Source: Litomosoides sigmodontis (taxonomy: Eukaryota; Nematoda; Chromadorea; Rhabditida; Onchocercidae). Taken from it: a DNA stretch of 64,000 nt. Below the pieces are notes generated by a model. The model worked only from the letters and a program-made list of their open reading frames with translations. It made no database searches and was not told the origin of the DNA. Made by a program: the position numbers and the translations under genes. The stretch covers positions 1,427,238-1,491,237 of the forward strand of contig OY718808.1 in assembly GCA_963070105.1 (NCBI GenBank). Direction: 5' to 3'. The stretch's first letter is position 1, and each line of letters opens with the position of its first letter. Below are positions 37,550 to 49,150 of this stretch, one piece after another.

Positions 37550-39713
37550 TTGAGATTTCTGCTTGAGACGTGAAATTTTGTTGACAAATGAATGGTATGA
37601 ATTTTCTCATCTGTTTGAAATTTATTTAAAGTGCGTTCTTAAATAGGTGGGATTTTGATAAATCCCACCCCAAAAAAGTCTATTTCATAATTGCTGCTAA
37701 TACTTCTAATATTCGATTGACGAACGAAGTTCTCCATTTAATTGCTTCAACGATCGCAAATATTTGATGGAAAATCGAAATGTGAGAGATTTTACAATCA
37801 ATCCAGGCGTTATAGGTACGTCTGTGTATGTCAGTGTACGTGTGCGTGGGTGTCTGAGGGAGAGATAGTGTAGAAGTTGGCACTTTATTAATTAAGTAAA
37901 AAAGTTCCATCATATTTTGCTTCTGATTAGTAAGTGAAAGGAAAATGAAAGAGGAAGAGAAGAAATACAAAAAAAAAAATGAAATCCTCCCCACCGTTTA
38001 ATTCATTCATTGATTTGTCGCGTTCGACAAGAAAGATTGATTAGCGTTGAAATATGAGTTATAATACAATGTTATGTCAAGCAGTAAGAAAAAACCAGTT
38101 CAAATCGGTTCAAAGAAATGTCTAAATTCATAGCTAACTTTCGTAAGCATTTCACAGCTAACAGCTACTCGTAATGGAATATAAGAAATTGCAAATCGTA
38201 ATGGAATATAAGGAAATGCAAAATGCGTAATGGAATTAGAAAATATTTAACAATATCTAGCAAAGATGAAAGACTGATTGAAAAATATCTGTTGCCAAAC
38301 AAAATCTCATGAAGCACAAACACGTAGTAATCGATGATTGTAGTTTTATTATTCATGGTGAAATTTTAACGAATCGCAAAATTGTCAAGCCTGACATTTC
38401 ACTAGAAAGTTCAAATAGGAACTTCGATACGATAGTGCTAGTGTCTTCTTTTCCAACTATTTGTTTCAATTTAAAGTTGCAAAAAAAGAATGTCAGATCT
38501 ATGCTTAGCTCAATTTCACTTGCATCCTTTCACCTCGAATTTTCCTTCGGACACACCGTTGTTCGCTGTGTTTTTTGCAAAAGTTTAATCAGTTTAAGCA
38601 GTGGTAAATACTGCTACGTGTGAGAACTTTACCACTTAGTCGGTTAGAAAAGGTAACGAAGATTGATAATTGGAGTGTTCGTTCTTTGCAACCTTACCGC
38701 ACTCATACTTCATCTCTCACATCCTGTTTCAATATTTCAAAATTTCTTTTCCAATATGTTGCATTTATGAACTGATTTCATTCAACAAAATATTTAATAC
38801 AATAAAATAGAAAATCACAAAATTTAAGTGGAAGAGTGAGAAATTGAAGAAATATGTTTGCAAACAAGTAAATGACCCAATTTCGGATGCATATTATTAG
38901 GTGTTATTTAAAATAAACAATGAAAATGAGAATGATGAAATACATCTTATGAGGCAAATACGAAAGAAATTGGAAAAAGAAGTTGTAATGATGTAAAAAT
39001 TAAAATTAATTATGGTTTTTCCAGCGAGCAGCAATTGCAATATCTTTTTGAGACTGCTTAGTTCCGCAATTTCAGTAAAAAGACTAGCAAAAAAAGCAGA
39101 AAAAAGGATGCGCACATTGCTGCATTACATCAAAAACAGTAAGCAAGGGCAGGAGTTATTAGTATATTAGATTAAATTTGAAACATTTAAATTTGAGTCT
39201 TCGAGTAAACAAATGAACTACTTTGCCAGAATGAAAAAATTACGCTAATATAGAAAATGATAAGATGATTAGTCCAGCGTGATTGCATTAAGCTTATTAA
39301 TTAGTCAACGTTTAAAAATTAGAAATTTAATTTTTCAAATTGAAGAACTTACAACCAGAGATAAACTTTGTTTTTAAACAAATTTAAACAACAATTAAAC
39401 TGTGACGCTCTCATGCTATGATAACCTTTTTACTCCGTCGCAACAAATCTCTTCTAAATTACGAACACTCCGCGTCTGTTTAGTAAAATTTTTTCGACAA
39501 CAATCGTTAATATTCCTCGTGCATTTCCTTCTTTGAGTTTAGGTGAAGCGCACAAAAAAACAAAAGCAATTAAAACGATCCTGAAAAAGTTTGAGCAAGT
39601 GAGAAAACTTTTCCCAGCCTAATTTTTTTTTCGTAGGAAAATTTTTTTTATTGTATAAAATTACTATTTGTTTATTCAATATTCATTTCATTTCATTTCG
39701 TTTATTTCATTCA
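37550..39713. other. Intergenic, no supported gene
   Basis: A 104-codon frame at 38309-38623 and shorter ones occur, but none has recognisable motifs or splice structure. A/T runs are frequent. Confidence 0.4.
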
Positions 39714-40164
39714 CTAATAGCCACAATCTTTTGACTGTCAAACAAAAGTTATTGCAAGTTTTTTGCACAAATTCAGCTAAGCAATAACTATTTTATTCAC
39801 AATGAGTGTCAACTTCTAGAATTTCAGAACTTCGGGCTTATGTATAATTTAGACTTTGTGATATAAACGAGCACCGTTTCTTCGGTATGAAGAACATTTG
39901 CGCAGAATTTAGTTGCGTTATTTCTTTCCTAAAACTGACCATTCAGCGTTGTCGCAATTTTGACTATTTTTTAAAATTTGGCAAGAAACTGCATCGATTA
40001 ATGCATGTATTGTTCCTCTTGCATTTGAATATCAAAACCACGTGGTAAGTTAATTAAAGCTCAAAAATCTGCAATATTAATTATTTTTAAGGCTGCGCAT
40101 TTCAGCACTGAATGAAGTAATTGTCCATAATTTTAAAATGAAGTAATCGCGCCTGAGTCATCGG

Positions 40165-40228
40165 ACTTACAGATCAACATTTGACAGATCATAAGAGGAC
40201 TCATGCAGGTGAAAAACCACGCTTTTGA
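40165..40228 (+). pseudogene. Relict zinc-finger fragment, copy A
   Basis: The frame reads DQHLTDHKRTHAGEKPRF then TGA. This is the C-terminal half of a C2H2 finger plus the H-x-GEKP linker. It is conserved at the same relative place in copies B and C, far upstream of their finger exon. Confidence 0.5.
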
Positions 40229-40850
40229 ATACTAAACACTCAACATTCATTCACTCCATTGTTTTCATCCACGTGCACACATTGGCGTACTCGTAGACGA
40301 CAAAATCCATTCTGGTGAAACTGATACGTGACATTCTTCCATCCCTTTTTGCTCGCATCTTATTAAGCACATTTCAATAATTTTGTTGAATTTATGAAAA
40401 AAAAAACTAAAGACCACGCATGTAATAAAAGAATAAAAGGATTAACCTTCCCAACAATGGTAGTAAATCTGCTTCATAGTAGCATAAATTGTTGGTGTAA
40501 CTTTACATGAAATCATAAATGAATTGCTTGACGGAAAATTCTTCCTGAAACAGACGGAAATTTCTTCCTGAAGCAGTTGCCGTAACACTCCGTCAGTACA
40601 TTAGTATACTTTAGTATTTTTTAGAACTGTGAGCAATTACATCCATCGATATGCATTTCGCTTACTTTTCATTCCTCTCCTTTTCCACTCAAACATTGGT
40701 AAGAGCGCAAGTTCATTTAACGTCTAAAGAATATAAAAGCGCACTACTTTAAAACGTAATGTTCTGGCGTGATTTCAGAAACAGTGCTGAGCAGAGCAGA
40801 CCAGTGCGGAACCTTTGCGCCCACTGACGCAAAAAGTGAGCAAGCGATGA

Positions 40851-41372
40851 GTGGACATTATTAAGAATTATTTATTTCTTCCTCTTCTTCCGAACGGACG
40901 TGAAAATACCGGTGAAAAGCCGTACAGTTGTCAGGAATGCGGAAGAATCATCCTAGACTCATCGCATTTCAAAACACACCTGAGGACTCATACCGGTGAA
41001 AAGCCGTACAGTTGTCAGGAATGCGGAAGAATCATCCTAGACTCATCGCATTTCAAAACACACCTGAGGACTCATACCGGTGAAAAGCCGTACAGTTGTC
41101 AGGAATGCGGAAGAATCATCCTAGACTCATCGCATTTCAAAACACACCTGAGGACTCATACCGGTGAAAAGCCGTACGGTTGTAAGGAATGCAGGATGAA
41201 TTTCTCTTCTTCATCAGATTCGAAAAGACACGAGATGAGAGGAGTCATACCGGTGAAAAGCCGTACAGGTGTGAGCGGTGCGAGAAAAGCCCCAGTCGTT
41301 CGTCGTATATGAGTCGACACACGATGACTCACATTGACGGAAAGTCGAATCGTCCGTTTTGAGGAGAAAATT
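40851..41372 (+). pseudogene. Frameshifted C2H2 zinc-finger gene, copy A
   Basis: The open frame holds three fingers of identical sequence (CQECGRIILDSSHFKTH), then a fourth (CKECRMNFSSSSDSKRHE). An extra 5 bases near 41230 relative to copy C then shift the frame. The last finger (YRCERCEK, with S-R-H and H later) continues in another frame to the stop near 41360. The first-exon sequence MHFAYFSF is still visible at about 40651, but the following exon carries a TGA and the PLDLS leader is missing. Probably a pseudogene; a truncated finger protein cannot be excluded. Confidence 0.65.
40908..41159 (+). repeat. Three perfect 84-bp tandem repeats (one finger each)
   Basis: Units at 40908-40991, 40992-41075 and 41076-41159 are identical base for base, each encoding one finger plus linker. 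Confidence 0.9.
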
Positions 41373-41950
41373 TCACGCAGAATGCGGCAACTTGAGAGCT
41401 TCCGTGTCGGTGAAAATTCGTCCAAGTGCCAAATGATACTGCGTGATTTGAATGTTATGCAACCGGACTGTCTCAACGGCAGCTCAGCTTCTAAGTGGTT
41501 TTAAACCGAATTGGACGTTGTATTAATGAAATTCGTACAGTTCATTTATGCATTCTGCTGTTGTTCCTTATAGGTTCTGTTCCTCCTCTCATTTCATTTA
41601 CCTGTCGGATAATTCCTTTTAGCTTTTTTTTTCTAAATTTTTCCATTGGGGCACACCCGTCGGAGGGTGAATTTTTATTTCATTGTCTATGAAGCGAATT
41701 GCTTGTAAACATATCGACTAGTCCAGTTGGAGCACCTTTCATATGGTAAAATGCGGTAAGAAGGATTAAGTGCCGTATTGATTTTATTGTTGAGAAGCTC
41801 ATTTCAATTCACCTCTGATTTATCTCGTTTGTTGTAAATTACGAAAGTGTTGGAATTTCAATGATTAATTATTGACTGTATTTGAAGTAAAACTTAAATC
41901 TGTAATTCTTTGTTGCTTCATACATGTGCTTTCCTGATTTTTAATGTAAT

Positions 41951-43272
41951 AAACAGGTGCGAAAGAGAAATCTATTTTCCTCCTTTCGACGAAATTTCCA
42001 CTATTCCATTAGAAACCAACGGAAAATTCCAAGTGAAAAAAGCACTTCTGAAATGAGCATTTCCTGAATACATTAATTTCCAAATTGTCCTAAATCGAAT
42101 TCCTGTTTCCGAAAATCCCTCAGCAGGATTTTATAGCTCTGAATAAGTTTTCAGTTTCAGTAGCACATTTAACAGATTTGTTTTGTACGTTATCTATGCA
42201 CTGACAACGGCGATTGAAATGTTAAGCAAATGTTGCCAGTGAATTTGGATGTTTTTGCGGAGTGTTCAACTGAGAGGAAACTTTGGTAAATAATTCCCTG
42301 GAAGAATGATATGATAAAAATGATGAGAATAAATTATGAACTGGAAATGAACTAAATGAATTCCTTCATTTCTATATAAAAATCAAATAGTGAAGTACGA
42401 AATTGATTTTGTTAGAGGCGTGTATTATGCGCATGAAATCAACTTGAATGTAAAACTTTTCGAGCATTTTACAAACCATAAAGATCAATAAATTAAGGAA
42501 ATTTAACATGTTACGGCTTCTTGGTTATTCAGTGGTGTGAAAGCTTTCATTGATTTGATACTTAATTAAAGTAACAACTTTCACCGCTCAGACGTGCGGT
42601 ATACTTTGCTTTGTAGTACAGAAAGCGAAGGGAAAAAGGTGGAAGGAACAAGGAAGGAAAGCTTGAAAATGTATGAAAAAACAGTGGTGCATCTTTAAAG
42701 CATTCAAATTAATGCATCATCGCACTTTGAAAGAGTAGTTGAAAAAGTGTTCGACAATTTCTTGACTTTATTCAAATGCCATCGTCGCTACTAAATGTTG
42801 TCATACAATTTGCATATTTCCACATGATTCCATGTTTACAGGATGCGTACGACAGTGTTATTTATCTCCTGCGTACCTCTTTTATTTTGGACTAATCGAT
42901 AGTGATATAAGCTATCGATTATCAATGAGTGTTTCAGGAGATGAAACTGGAAGATTAAATTCTTAGAACAATTATCAATTTAATTCGTTGATAACTGAGC
43001 TAGCAAAGCATTAATCCACTTAGTATGCTCTTCACGTCCAAACATAATCCTACTTTATGGTGCACTATTTGTCTATTAACGAATAGATCGACCGCCTTCA
43101 TCGCAGGTTTTGATTCTGCTGCATCTGTGGTCCTTCTTATATAAATAAATCATTTAATAACTTTTTTTTTAAAACCTTCTTCTCTACCCACTGGAAATAA
43201 TCAAGGAATGAGGACAGAGAAGTGAAGGTAATCTGAAGCAAATTTCAGGCTCTAATAAAGACCTAATAAATT
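41951..43272. other. Intergenic, no supported gene
   Basis: AT-rich; no chain of exons or recognisable motif seen on either strand. Confidence 0.4.
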
Positions 43273-44484
43273 ATGAACAGAATTCACCACATTATCGCGC
43301 TTTTAATTGTCATCGACGAAATTCAAGGATTATTCTTCGGCAGGTTTGGTTATTTCGTGCTTCATGTTATAAATTGTTGAGTGTTAAAAATAATTCAAAG
43401 CTTAAGAAATTTTGAATTTGCAAAATTTGTTTCCAATTTGAAGTCTTCGGAACAATTTTAAATGATGCTACTTCGATCAGTTTTAGATGTTGTTGTAGGA
43501 GATGTTCTCACTGTGGCTGCGGTGGTGGGGGTTGTGACGGTGGAGGCTGCGGTAGTAGAAGCTACGGTAGTGGAGGTTGCGGAGGTGGAAACTCCGGTAG
43601 TATAAGCTGCGGTGGAGGTGGAAGCTGTGGTGGTGGACGTTGCGGTGGAGGTGGAAGCTGTGGTGGTGGACGCTGCGGTGGAGGTGGTTGTCATAGCCGA
43701 GCTGGTTGTGGTAGTGGAGGTGGTTGCGGTAACAGAGGTAGTAGTGGTGGTGGCTGCTCTGGAGGTGGTGGAAGAGGATGTGGTAATAGCGGTGGTCCTG
43801 GCCGTAGCAGAAGTTGGGGCTATGACAACAAATACACTGAGAGAGCACGAGGTACTATATATGCTAAACATCCACTCATTAAGTCTTCCGCACAGCTATC
43901 CGTAAAACGTCTTTAGTTCATCCGTAGAAACCAAAATTCCGGAGGTGTTTTTAGCATTTGTCAAATGATAAATGAAATAAAACAGTAAGGAGATGTGAAT
44001 TAAGAAAAGATGCTTCCTATAGCGCTCGTAAGCTCATTCTCCTCTCTCTCCAACAATTACAAGCGAGAATTAATTAATACTTTCCCAATAGGTAATGTTC
44101 ATCAAACACCAAGCACTTCTTAATCCTTGACAGCAATTCAGTGTAGCACTAACCTAGCAGAGAATGTGAAATTTTCCATCTCAATTTTCAGGATGCGGTA
44201 ATGGTTGTAGATTGAGGAAGCGCTCGACCGACACAACGACTGGATGGAAGCGTAGCGCGATTGATCATAGTGGTTTTACTGATTACAGTAACGCTAGAAG
44301 TGAAAGTGACCGGAATCGCAGTGCTTATGCACATAACGATAGTGATAATGATGGGAGCAACCGGATCAGTGTTAACAACGCGAAGAAATGCGATGATGTG
44401 GGATGTGAACAGCACTACTATTATTTTGGGAATGTAATACCATCATCAGCTTTTATGACACCAATACTTAATCTTCACTTCTAA
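43273..44484 (+). CDS. Secreted Gly/Cys-rich protein, 242 residues
   Basis: Three phase-consistent exons: 43273-43343, 43487-43851 and 44192-44484. A signal peptide (MNRIHHIIALLIVIDEIQG) is followed by LFFGR at the first junction. Next come about 120 residues of Gly/Cys repeats (CCCRRCSHCGCGGGG…, units such as GGGSCGGGRCGG). The C-terminal part is polar with two dibasic sites (LRKRST, WKRSA) that could be proprotein-convertase sites, and it ends FGN…NLHF. The many cysteines suggest an extracellular, disulphide-linked or cross-linked structural protein such as cuticle or eggshell material; that role is inference. The FFG/phase-2 intron layout matches the small gene at 37124-37549. Poly-Thr and poly-Val frames over exon 2 are shadows of the repeats. 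Confidence 0.72.
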
Positions 44485-44510
44485 AAAGTTTACACGGCGG
44501 GGCGGAGGAC

Positions 44511-44529
44511 GGGGGGGGGGGGGGGGGGG
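44511..44529. repeat. Poly-G tract (19 G)
   Basis: Uninterrupted G run just after the stop of the Gly/Cys-rich gene, followed by a GGA-rich stretch. It could form a G-quadruplex in the 3' UTR. Confidence 0.85.
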
Positions 44530-46044
44530 AGGAGGTGGAGAGGAGAAAAGGTGCGGGTATTTAACACATGCTTAAAACAAAGGGAAAAAACAACACAAGA
44601 GTGTTGATGCCAGCGAATATCTTATTCATCGTTAAATGATGCTTATTATTATCCTAAACTTCCAGGCAATTACGTGACGTGAAATACGTACGCCTGCCTC
44701 ATTTTATGGAAAGTTTTATCATTAAAATGGCATACAACATATTCATTAAAAGAATAAACACCTTTTTCTTAACCTTTCTGTAATTCATTTTCGTCCGCTT
44801 TGCGCCTTAATTCAACATTCACTGCTAAATTCATTGGCTACATTATCGCCTTCCTTCCTACCATTACGAACTTTATGTATTTTGGGAATCTAATTAAAAT
44901 TGCATTTGTAGATGAAAAGTGGAACACCAGAAGATAAACCATGTAAGTTATGGATACAATGTAGTAAATATTGCAGATAATATGTTGCATAAAAAAAAAA
45001 CAGAAAAAGATTGAAAGTGGTGAAAATAAAAAACTAGAAGTTTGATGATAATCATCTTACGTTTGTTTTTTCTTTTGACAGGATATCGAAGAGTGGTGGA
45101 TTTTCTTCAATTCAAAACATATGCTCCTCTCACTTTAAATTTTATATCATTTTCAAATAGAAATGTTGCCTAAATTGATTGCGATAACTGTGCTACTTTT
45201 TCTTGCTTTTAATAGTACGGGTGAAGATGTTAGAACTCTCATGTAATAGTGAAAGCCAAGACTGCAAGCTCTTTTGCTTGTGTAGATGAATAGGGACGAA
45301 AATTTTGAAGAAGCAAAAGTCTTTTCTCATCGATTAAACGCCATAATATTTATTTGTAAAAATATTAGCTGTCGAGAATTCGAAGAAATTACTATAAAAT
45401 AACCTTCTAACTACTATGGTCACAATATCCCAGCGGTGACCTCATTGATAAAGAAGATACGTATTTATTTAGCCGTTGTTATACGACGCAATTTAGCTAA
45501 TTTCGCAAAAGTTTGAGAATTTTTTTCTCTACATTTAACATTCAAAGCGCCCACATTTAACCTTCCTTCAATTCATGTCACCTCTAGCGCTTGATATTTG
45601 GTACGCCAGTACTCCAGATATCCTTTATCTTAAGATGCCGCTTCATCTTCCTCCCCATCGTCAATTTTAATAATGTAATTCTTCCATTAGCATTAGCAAT
45701 ATCCATCCTAATCAACCTAGACAAGTAAATCACTTCCACTTCCACATACACTTAACAATCCAGAACTCTCGACCATTACTGTCATTGTCATTGTCATTGC
45801 CGAAAGGCACTGTTAACTTCCTCCTTCCATTAACCAATTCTAATAGATTTTTACCAGAATTTACGCCATCAACCAGTCGCTCGAACAACACACTCGTCAC
45901 GACTCAACGCGCAAGCCGTTTATTCGCACTGCTTTACTCTGTAGTTTGTGGGTTTCCAGGAAAGTGAATATTGTCGGTGTTTGAAATTTACAATTCGTTG
46001 CGGCTTCACTGATATCCGTAGATATCCGTAGAATTTTGAAAATT
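44530..46044. other. Intergenic with one candidate signal-peptide ORF
   Basis: AT-rich. Apart from the short ORF at 45163-45246 (listed), only unsupported frames were seen (for example 45785-45967). Confidence 0.4.
45163..45246 (+). CDS. Candidate 27-residue signal-peptide ORF or first exon
   Basis: Behind an acceptor-like sequence (ttttcaaatag, two bases before the ATG) the frame reads MLPKLIAITVLLFLAFNSTG then EDVRTLM and stops. The first 20 residues look like a cleavable signal peptide. It could be a very short secreted peptide or exon 1 of a gene with a donor at ACGG|gtgaag. No second exon was identified. Confidence 0.3.
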   Translation: MLPKLIAITVLLFLAFNSTGEDVRTLM

Positions 46045-46726
46045 GAAATTGAAAGGAAAATTCAGCAAAATGCTTCCGCCCTCAATAACACACTTTTGAG
46101 GGTATGCAAAAAATTAAACGAAATCGAATGAAAAGAAACTGTGCAAAGCTGCTTGCCAATATTTTGCATAAATTAACTTCTACAATTGAAATGGATTTAT
46201 TAATGTCAAAGATTAAAAAGCATTGCACAACTATAAAAGAGTACATAACAATGAGAAACAATCTTCTCCACTAAAGGAGGAAAGAGCGATTAGCAAAGCG
46301 CACGTACAAAACAACAAACAACAAACGATGAACGAAAACAATGACGTATCACTGAAAGTTTTAAGTTTTACTTCATTAATTATAGTCCGATACTCCAGCA
46401 TCTCCGTAATTTACAACAAATATTTTCCACTATCACAAGCAAGGAATTTCAAAAAATCAACACACAAATTTCCAATCAAACACTGACGTGGATTGATGAA
46501 CCGCTACAGAATTAAGAGAATGAGATAAAACAGAGATGAATTTAAATGCCGACAGCAATAAAATCAATACGGCACTTAATCCGTCCAGCCTCATTTTACC
46601 ACACAAAAGGTGCGGTAATTGACAGGTCAACATTAATAATATTCTTCAAAAATTAAAAATTAATACGAAATTAATACGAAAGCTCTCCCTCTGATAGCTG
46701 CCCGAGTGGACATCACACCAACAATT

Positions 46727-46927
46727 TCACTCGCTGGCACGGAATATGCGAAAAGTAAGTGAGTGACGGACGAAAATGAGTTGCTGTTGGGACACGTTAC
46801 TTGCGTGAAGAACACGTAAAATGCGGCGTTTGTTGTTGCAACTTCCTTCGCACACATTTGAATCACGCAGTATCATTTGGCACTTGAACGAATTCTCACC
46901 AGCACGTAAGCTCTCAAGTTGCCGCAT
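46727..46927 (-). other. Conserved ORF after the zinc-finger stop, copy B
   Basis: A 66-codon frame starting MRQLESLRAGENSFKCQMIL, just downstream of the zinc-finger stop. Copy C has the same frame at 53769-53969 with one residue changed. It may simply be 3' UTR of recently duplicated DNA. Confidence 0.25.
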
Positions 46928-46946
46928 TCTGCGTGAAATTTTCTCC

Positions 46947-48200
46947 TCAAATCGGACGATTCGACTTTCTGTAAATGTGAATCATCGTGTGTCGACTCAA
47001 ATACGATGAACGAGCGAAGCTTTTCTCGCACCGCTCACACCTGTACGGCTTTTCACCGGTATGACTCCTCTCATGTCTTTTCAAATTTGATGAAGAAGAG
47101 AAATTCATCCTGCATTCCTTACAACCGTACGGCTTTTCACCGGTATGAGTCCTCTCATGTCTTTTCAAATCTGATGAAGAAGAGAAATTTGTCCTGCATT
47201 CCTTACAACTGTATGGCTTTTCACCGGTATGAGTCCACTCATGTCTTTTCAAATCTGATGAAGAAGAGAAATTCATCCTGCATTCCTTACAACCGTACGG
47301 CTTTTCACCGGTATGAGTCCTCTTATGTTTTTTCAAATTCCATGAAAAAGAAAAATTCATCCTGCATTCCTCGCATCTGTACGGCTTTTCACCGGTGTGA
47401 CTCCACTCATGTCTTTTCAGATTCGATGGAGAAGAGAAATTTGTTCTGCATTCCTCACAACTGTATGGCTTTTCGCCGGTATGAGTCCTCTCATGTCTTT
47501 TCAAATTTGATGAAGTAGAGAAATTCATCCTGCATTCCTTACAACCGTACGGCTTTTCACCGGTATGAGTCCTCTCATGTCTTTTCAAATCTGATGAAGA
47601 AAAGAAATTTGTCCTGCATTCCTTACAACTGTATGGCTTTTCACCGGTGTGACTCCTCACGTGTCCTTTCAGAGACAATGAAGAAGCAAAAGTGTCCACA
47701 CTGTACGACGAGTTCGGCAACTTTTTGTTAACTAATGAGTTCTGCGATTCTGTTTCTCTCTCACCGAATTTCGGCACCGACAAATCTAAGGGTTCCATTT
47801 GTTGCGTTTTAGGTCTCTGAAATTGCAAGAAATTCATTTCGCTTAGCATTTAACTCAAAGTTTTTTTTTGAACTTCTCGAAATATTCATTTTCAAAGACT
47901 TGTTTTTTCATCCCTTTATGAAATTAATGTTATATGGATGCTGAACTGGAAGATGAGAAAGGAATAAATCTTTAATTATGTCTGCTTATCTTTCACTCAC
48001 TTTTTGCGCCGGCGGATGTAAAGGTTTAGTTTGCGCGGTTTGTGCTTTCTGAAATTGCATAATATCACTGAGCGTTGAAAATTTTAAACATTGCGTTTTA
48101 AAATAATACACTTTTATATTCTGTAAACCTTCAGTGAACTTACGACATTTTCAATGTTTGACTGGAAAAAGAGAAGGAATGAAAAGTAAGCGAAGTGCAT
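46947..48200 (-). CDS. C2H2 zinc-finger protein with eight fingers and PLDLS motif (copy B)
   Basis: Exons 48200-48144, 48048-48001 and 47816-46947, all phase 0, give 324 residues. The start MHFAYFSFLLFFQS is the longest supported start; the ATG at 47849 would give a retained-intron N-terminus. The leader LHPPAQK|RPKTQQMEPLDLSVPK contains PLDLS, a PxDLS-type CtBP co-repressor docking motif. Eight C2H2 fingers follow, joined by TGEKPY linkers; most read CKECRMNFSSSSDLKRHE. The contact positions (-1, 2, 3, 6) are mostly S, S, D/N and R, so most fingers probably read similar triplets. The last finger (CERCEKSFARSSYLSRH) differs. Expected to be a nuclear DNA-binding repressor; target unknown. Confidence 0.75.
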
Positions 48201-48493
48201 GTCGATGGATGTAATTTCTCACAGCTCTGAAATATATGAAAGTATATTAAAGGGATTGGCGGATTCTTACGACAATCGCGAGAGGAAGAAAAATTCATTT
48301 GTGAATTCATGTAAAATTTCACCAACAATTTTTACTACAATGAAACAGATTTGCTAGCATTGTTGCAAAAGCGAAAGTTAATTTCGTTATTCTTTCAATG
48401 CGTGCGTGGTCTTTAGTTTTTTTTCATAAATGTGATACTAGTAAAAGGGAGTGGGGGTGTCACGTATCAATTTTATCTGAATGGGTTTTTTCG

Positions 48494-48523
48494 TCCACGT
48501 GTACGCCAATGTGTGCACGTGGA
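48494..48523. repeat. Hairpin with two CACGTG E-boxes, copy B
   Basis: TCCACGTG (48494-48501) and its inverted copy CACGTGGA (48516-48523) flank a 14-base loop. The same structure is present in copy C. Confidence 0.6.
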
Positions 48524-48562
48524 TGAAAACAATGGAGTGAATGAATGTTGAGTGTTTAGTAT

Positions 48563-48630
48563 TCAAAAGCGTGGTTTTTCACCTGCATGAGTCCTCTTAT
48601 GATCTGTCAAATGTTGATCTGTAAGTCCGA
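48563..48630 (-). pseudogene. Relict zinc-finger fragment, copy B
   Basis: The minus-strand frame reads DQHLTDHKRTHAGEKPRF then stop, as in copies A and C. Confidence 0.45.
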
Positions 48631-49066
48631 TGACTCAGGCGCGATTACTTCATTTTAAAATTATGGACAATTACTTCATTCAGTGCTGAAATGCGCAGCC
48701 TTAAAAATAATATTGCAGATTTTTGAGCTTTAATTAACTTACCACGTGGTTTTGATATTCAAATGCAAGAGGAACAATACATGCATTAATCGATGCAGTT
48801 TCTTGCCAAATTTTAAAAAATAGTCAAAATTGCGACAACGCTGAATGGTCAGTTTTAGGAAAGAAATAACGCAACTAAATTCTGCCCAAATGTTCTTCAT
48901 ACCGAAGAAACGGTGCTCGTTTATATCACAAAGTCTAAATTATACATAAGCCCGAAGTTCTGAAATTCTAGAAGTTGACACTCATTGTGAATAAAATAGT
49001 TATTGCTTAGCTGAATTTGTGCAAAAAACTTGCAATAACTTTTGTTTGACAGTCAAAAGATTGTGG

Positions 49067-49150
49067 CTATTAACAGCTATGCGGTAGAAATGGTAGACTA
49101 CGCTTATTAATAATACTTGTGCAATGCTTTTTAATCTTTGACATTAATAA
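49067..49150 (-). repeat. 84-bp terminal repeat, copy B outer end
   Basis: Reverse complement identical to 51794-51877; begins TTATTAATGTCAAAG read inward from 49150. Confidence 0.75.

Larger units (their letters stand above)
39714..41950 (+). repeat. Zinc-finger unit copy A (decayed)
   Basis: Collinear with copy C (from about 51875 to about 54330) and, inverted, with copy B. Homology starts abruptly at aatagccacaatctttt and fades near 41950. The outer terminal-repeat segment present in copy C is missing. The second exon carries an early stop and the leader exon with the PLDLS motif is absent, so this copy looks non-functional. It is in the same orientation as copy C. Confidence 0.75.
46197..49150 (-). 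mobile_element. Zinc-finger unit copy B, one terminal repeat truncated
   Basis: The outer end at 49067-49150 is an intact 84-bp terminal repeat, identical to the one at 51794-51877. At the other end only the outermost ~35 bp remain (46197-46231); the inner part is deleted. Inside are the upstream hairpin, the relict finger, and a spliced eight-finger gene. No transposase was seen. Classing this as a mobile element is inference from the inverted ends; it could instead be a segmental duplication. Confidence 0.5.

Noticed and set aside
40908..41159. Direct repeats considered as a CRISPR-like array
   Set aside because: Units abut without unique spacers and encode zinc fingers in a eukaryotic context.
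43458..43905. Poly-Thr/Ser (minus), His/Tyr-rich (minus) and Val-rich (plus) frames
   Set aside because: They are shadows of the Gly/Cys repeats in exon 2 of the plus-strand gene; only that frame joins a signal peptide and a third exon in phase.
47006..47518. 170-codon plus-strand frame antisense to the zinc-finger array, with a counterpart at 53217-53690
   Set aside because: Open antisense frames arise automatically from the 84-bp finger repeat; its composition follows the repeat.
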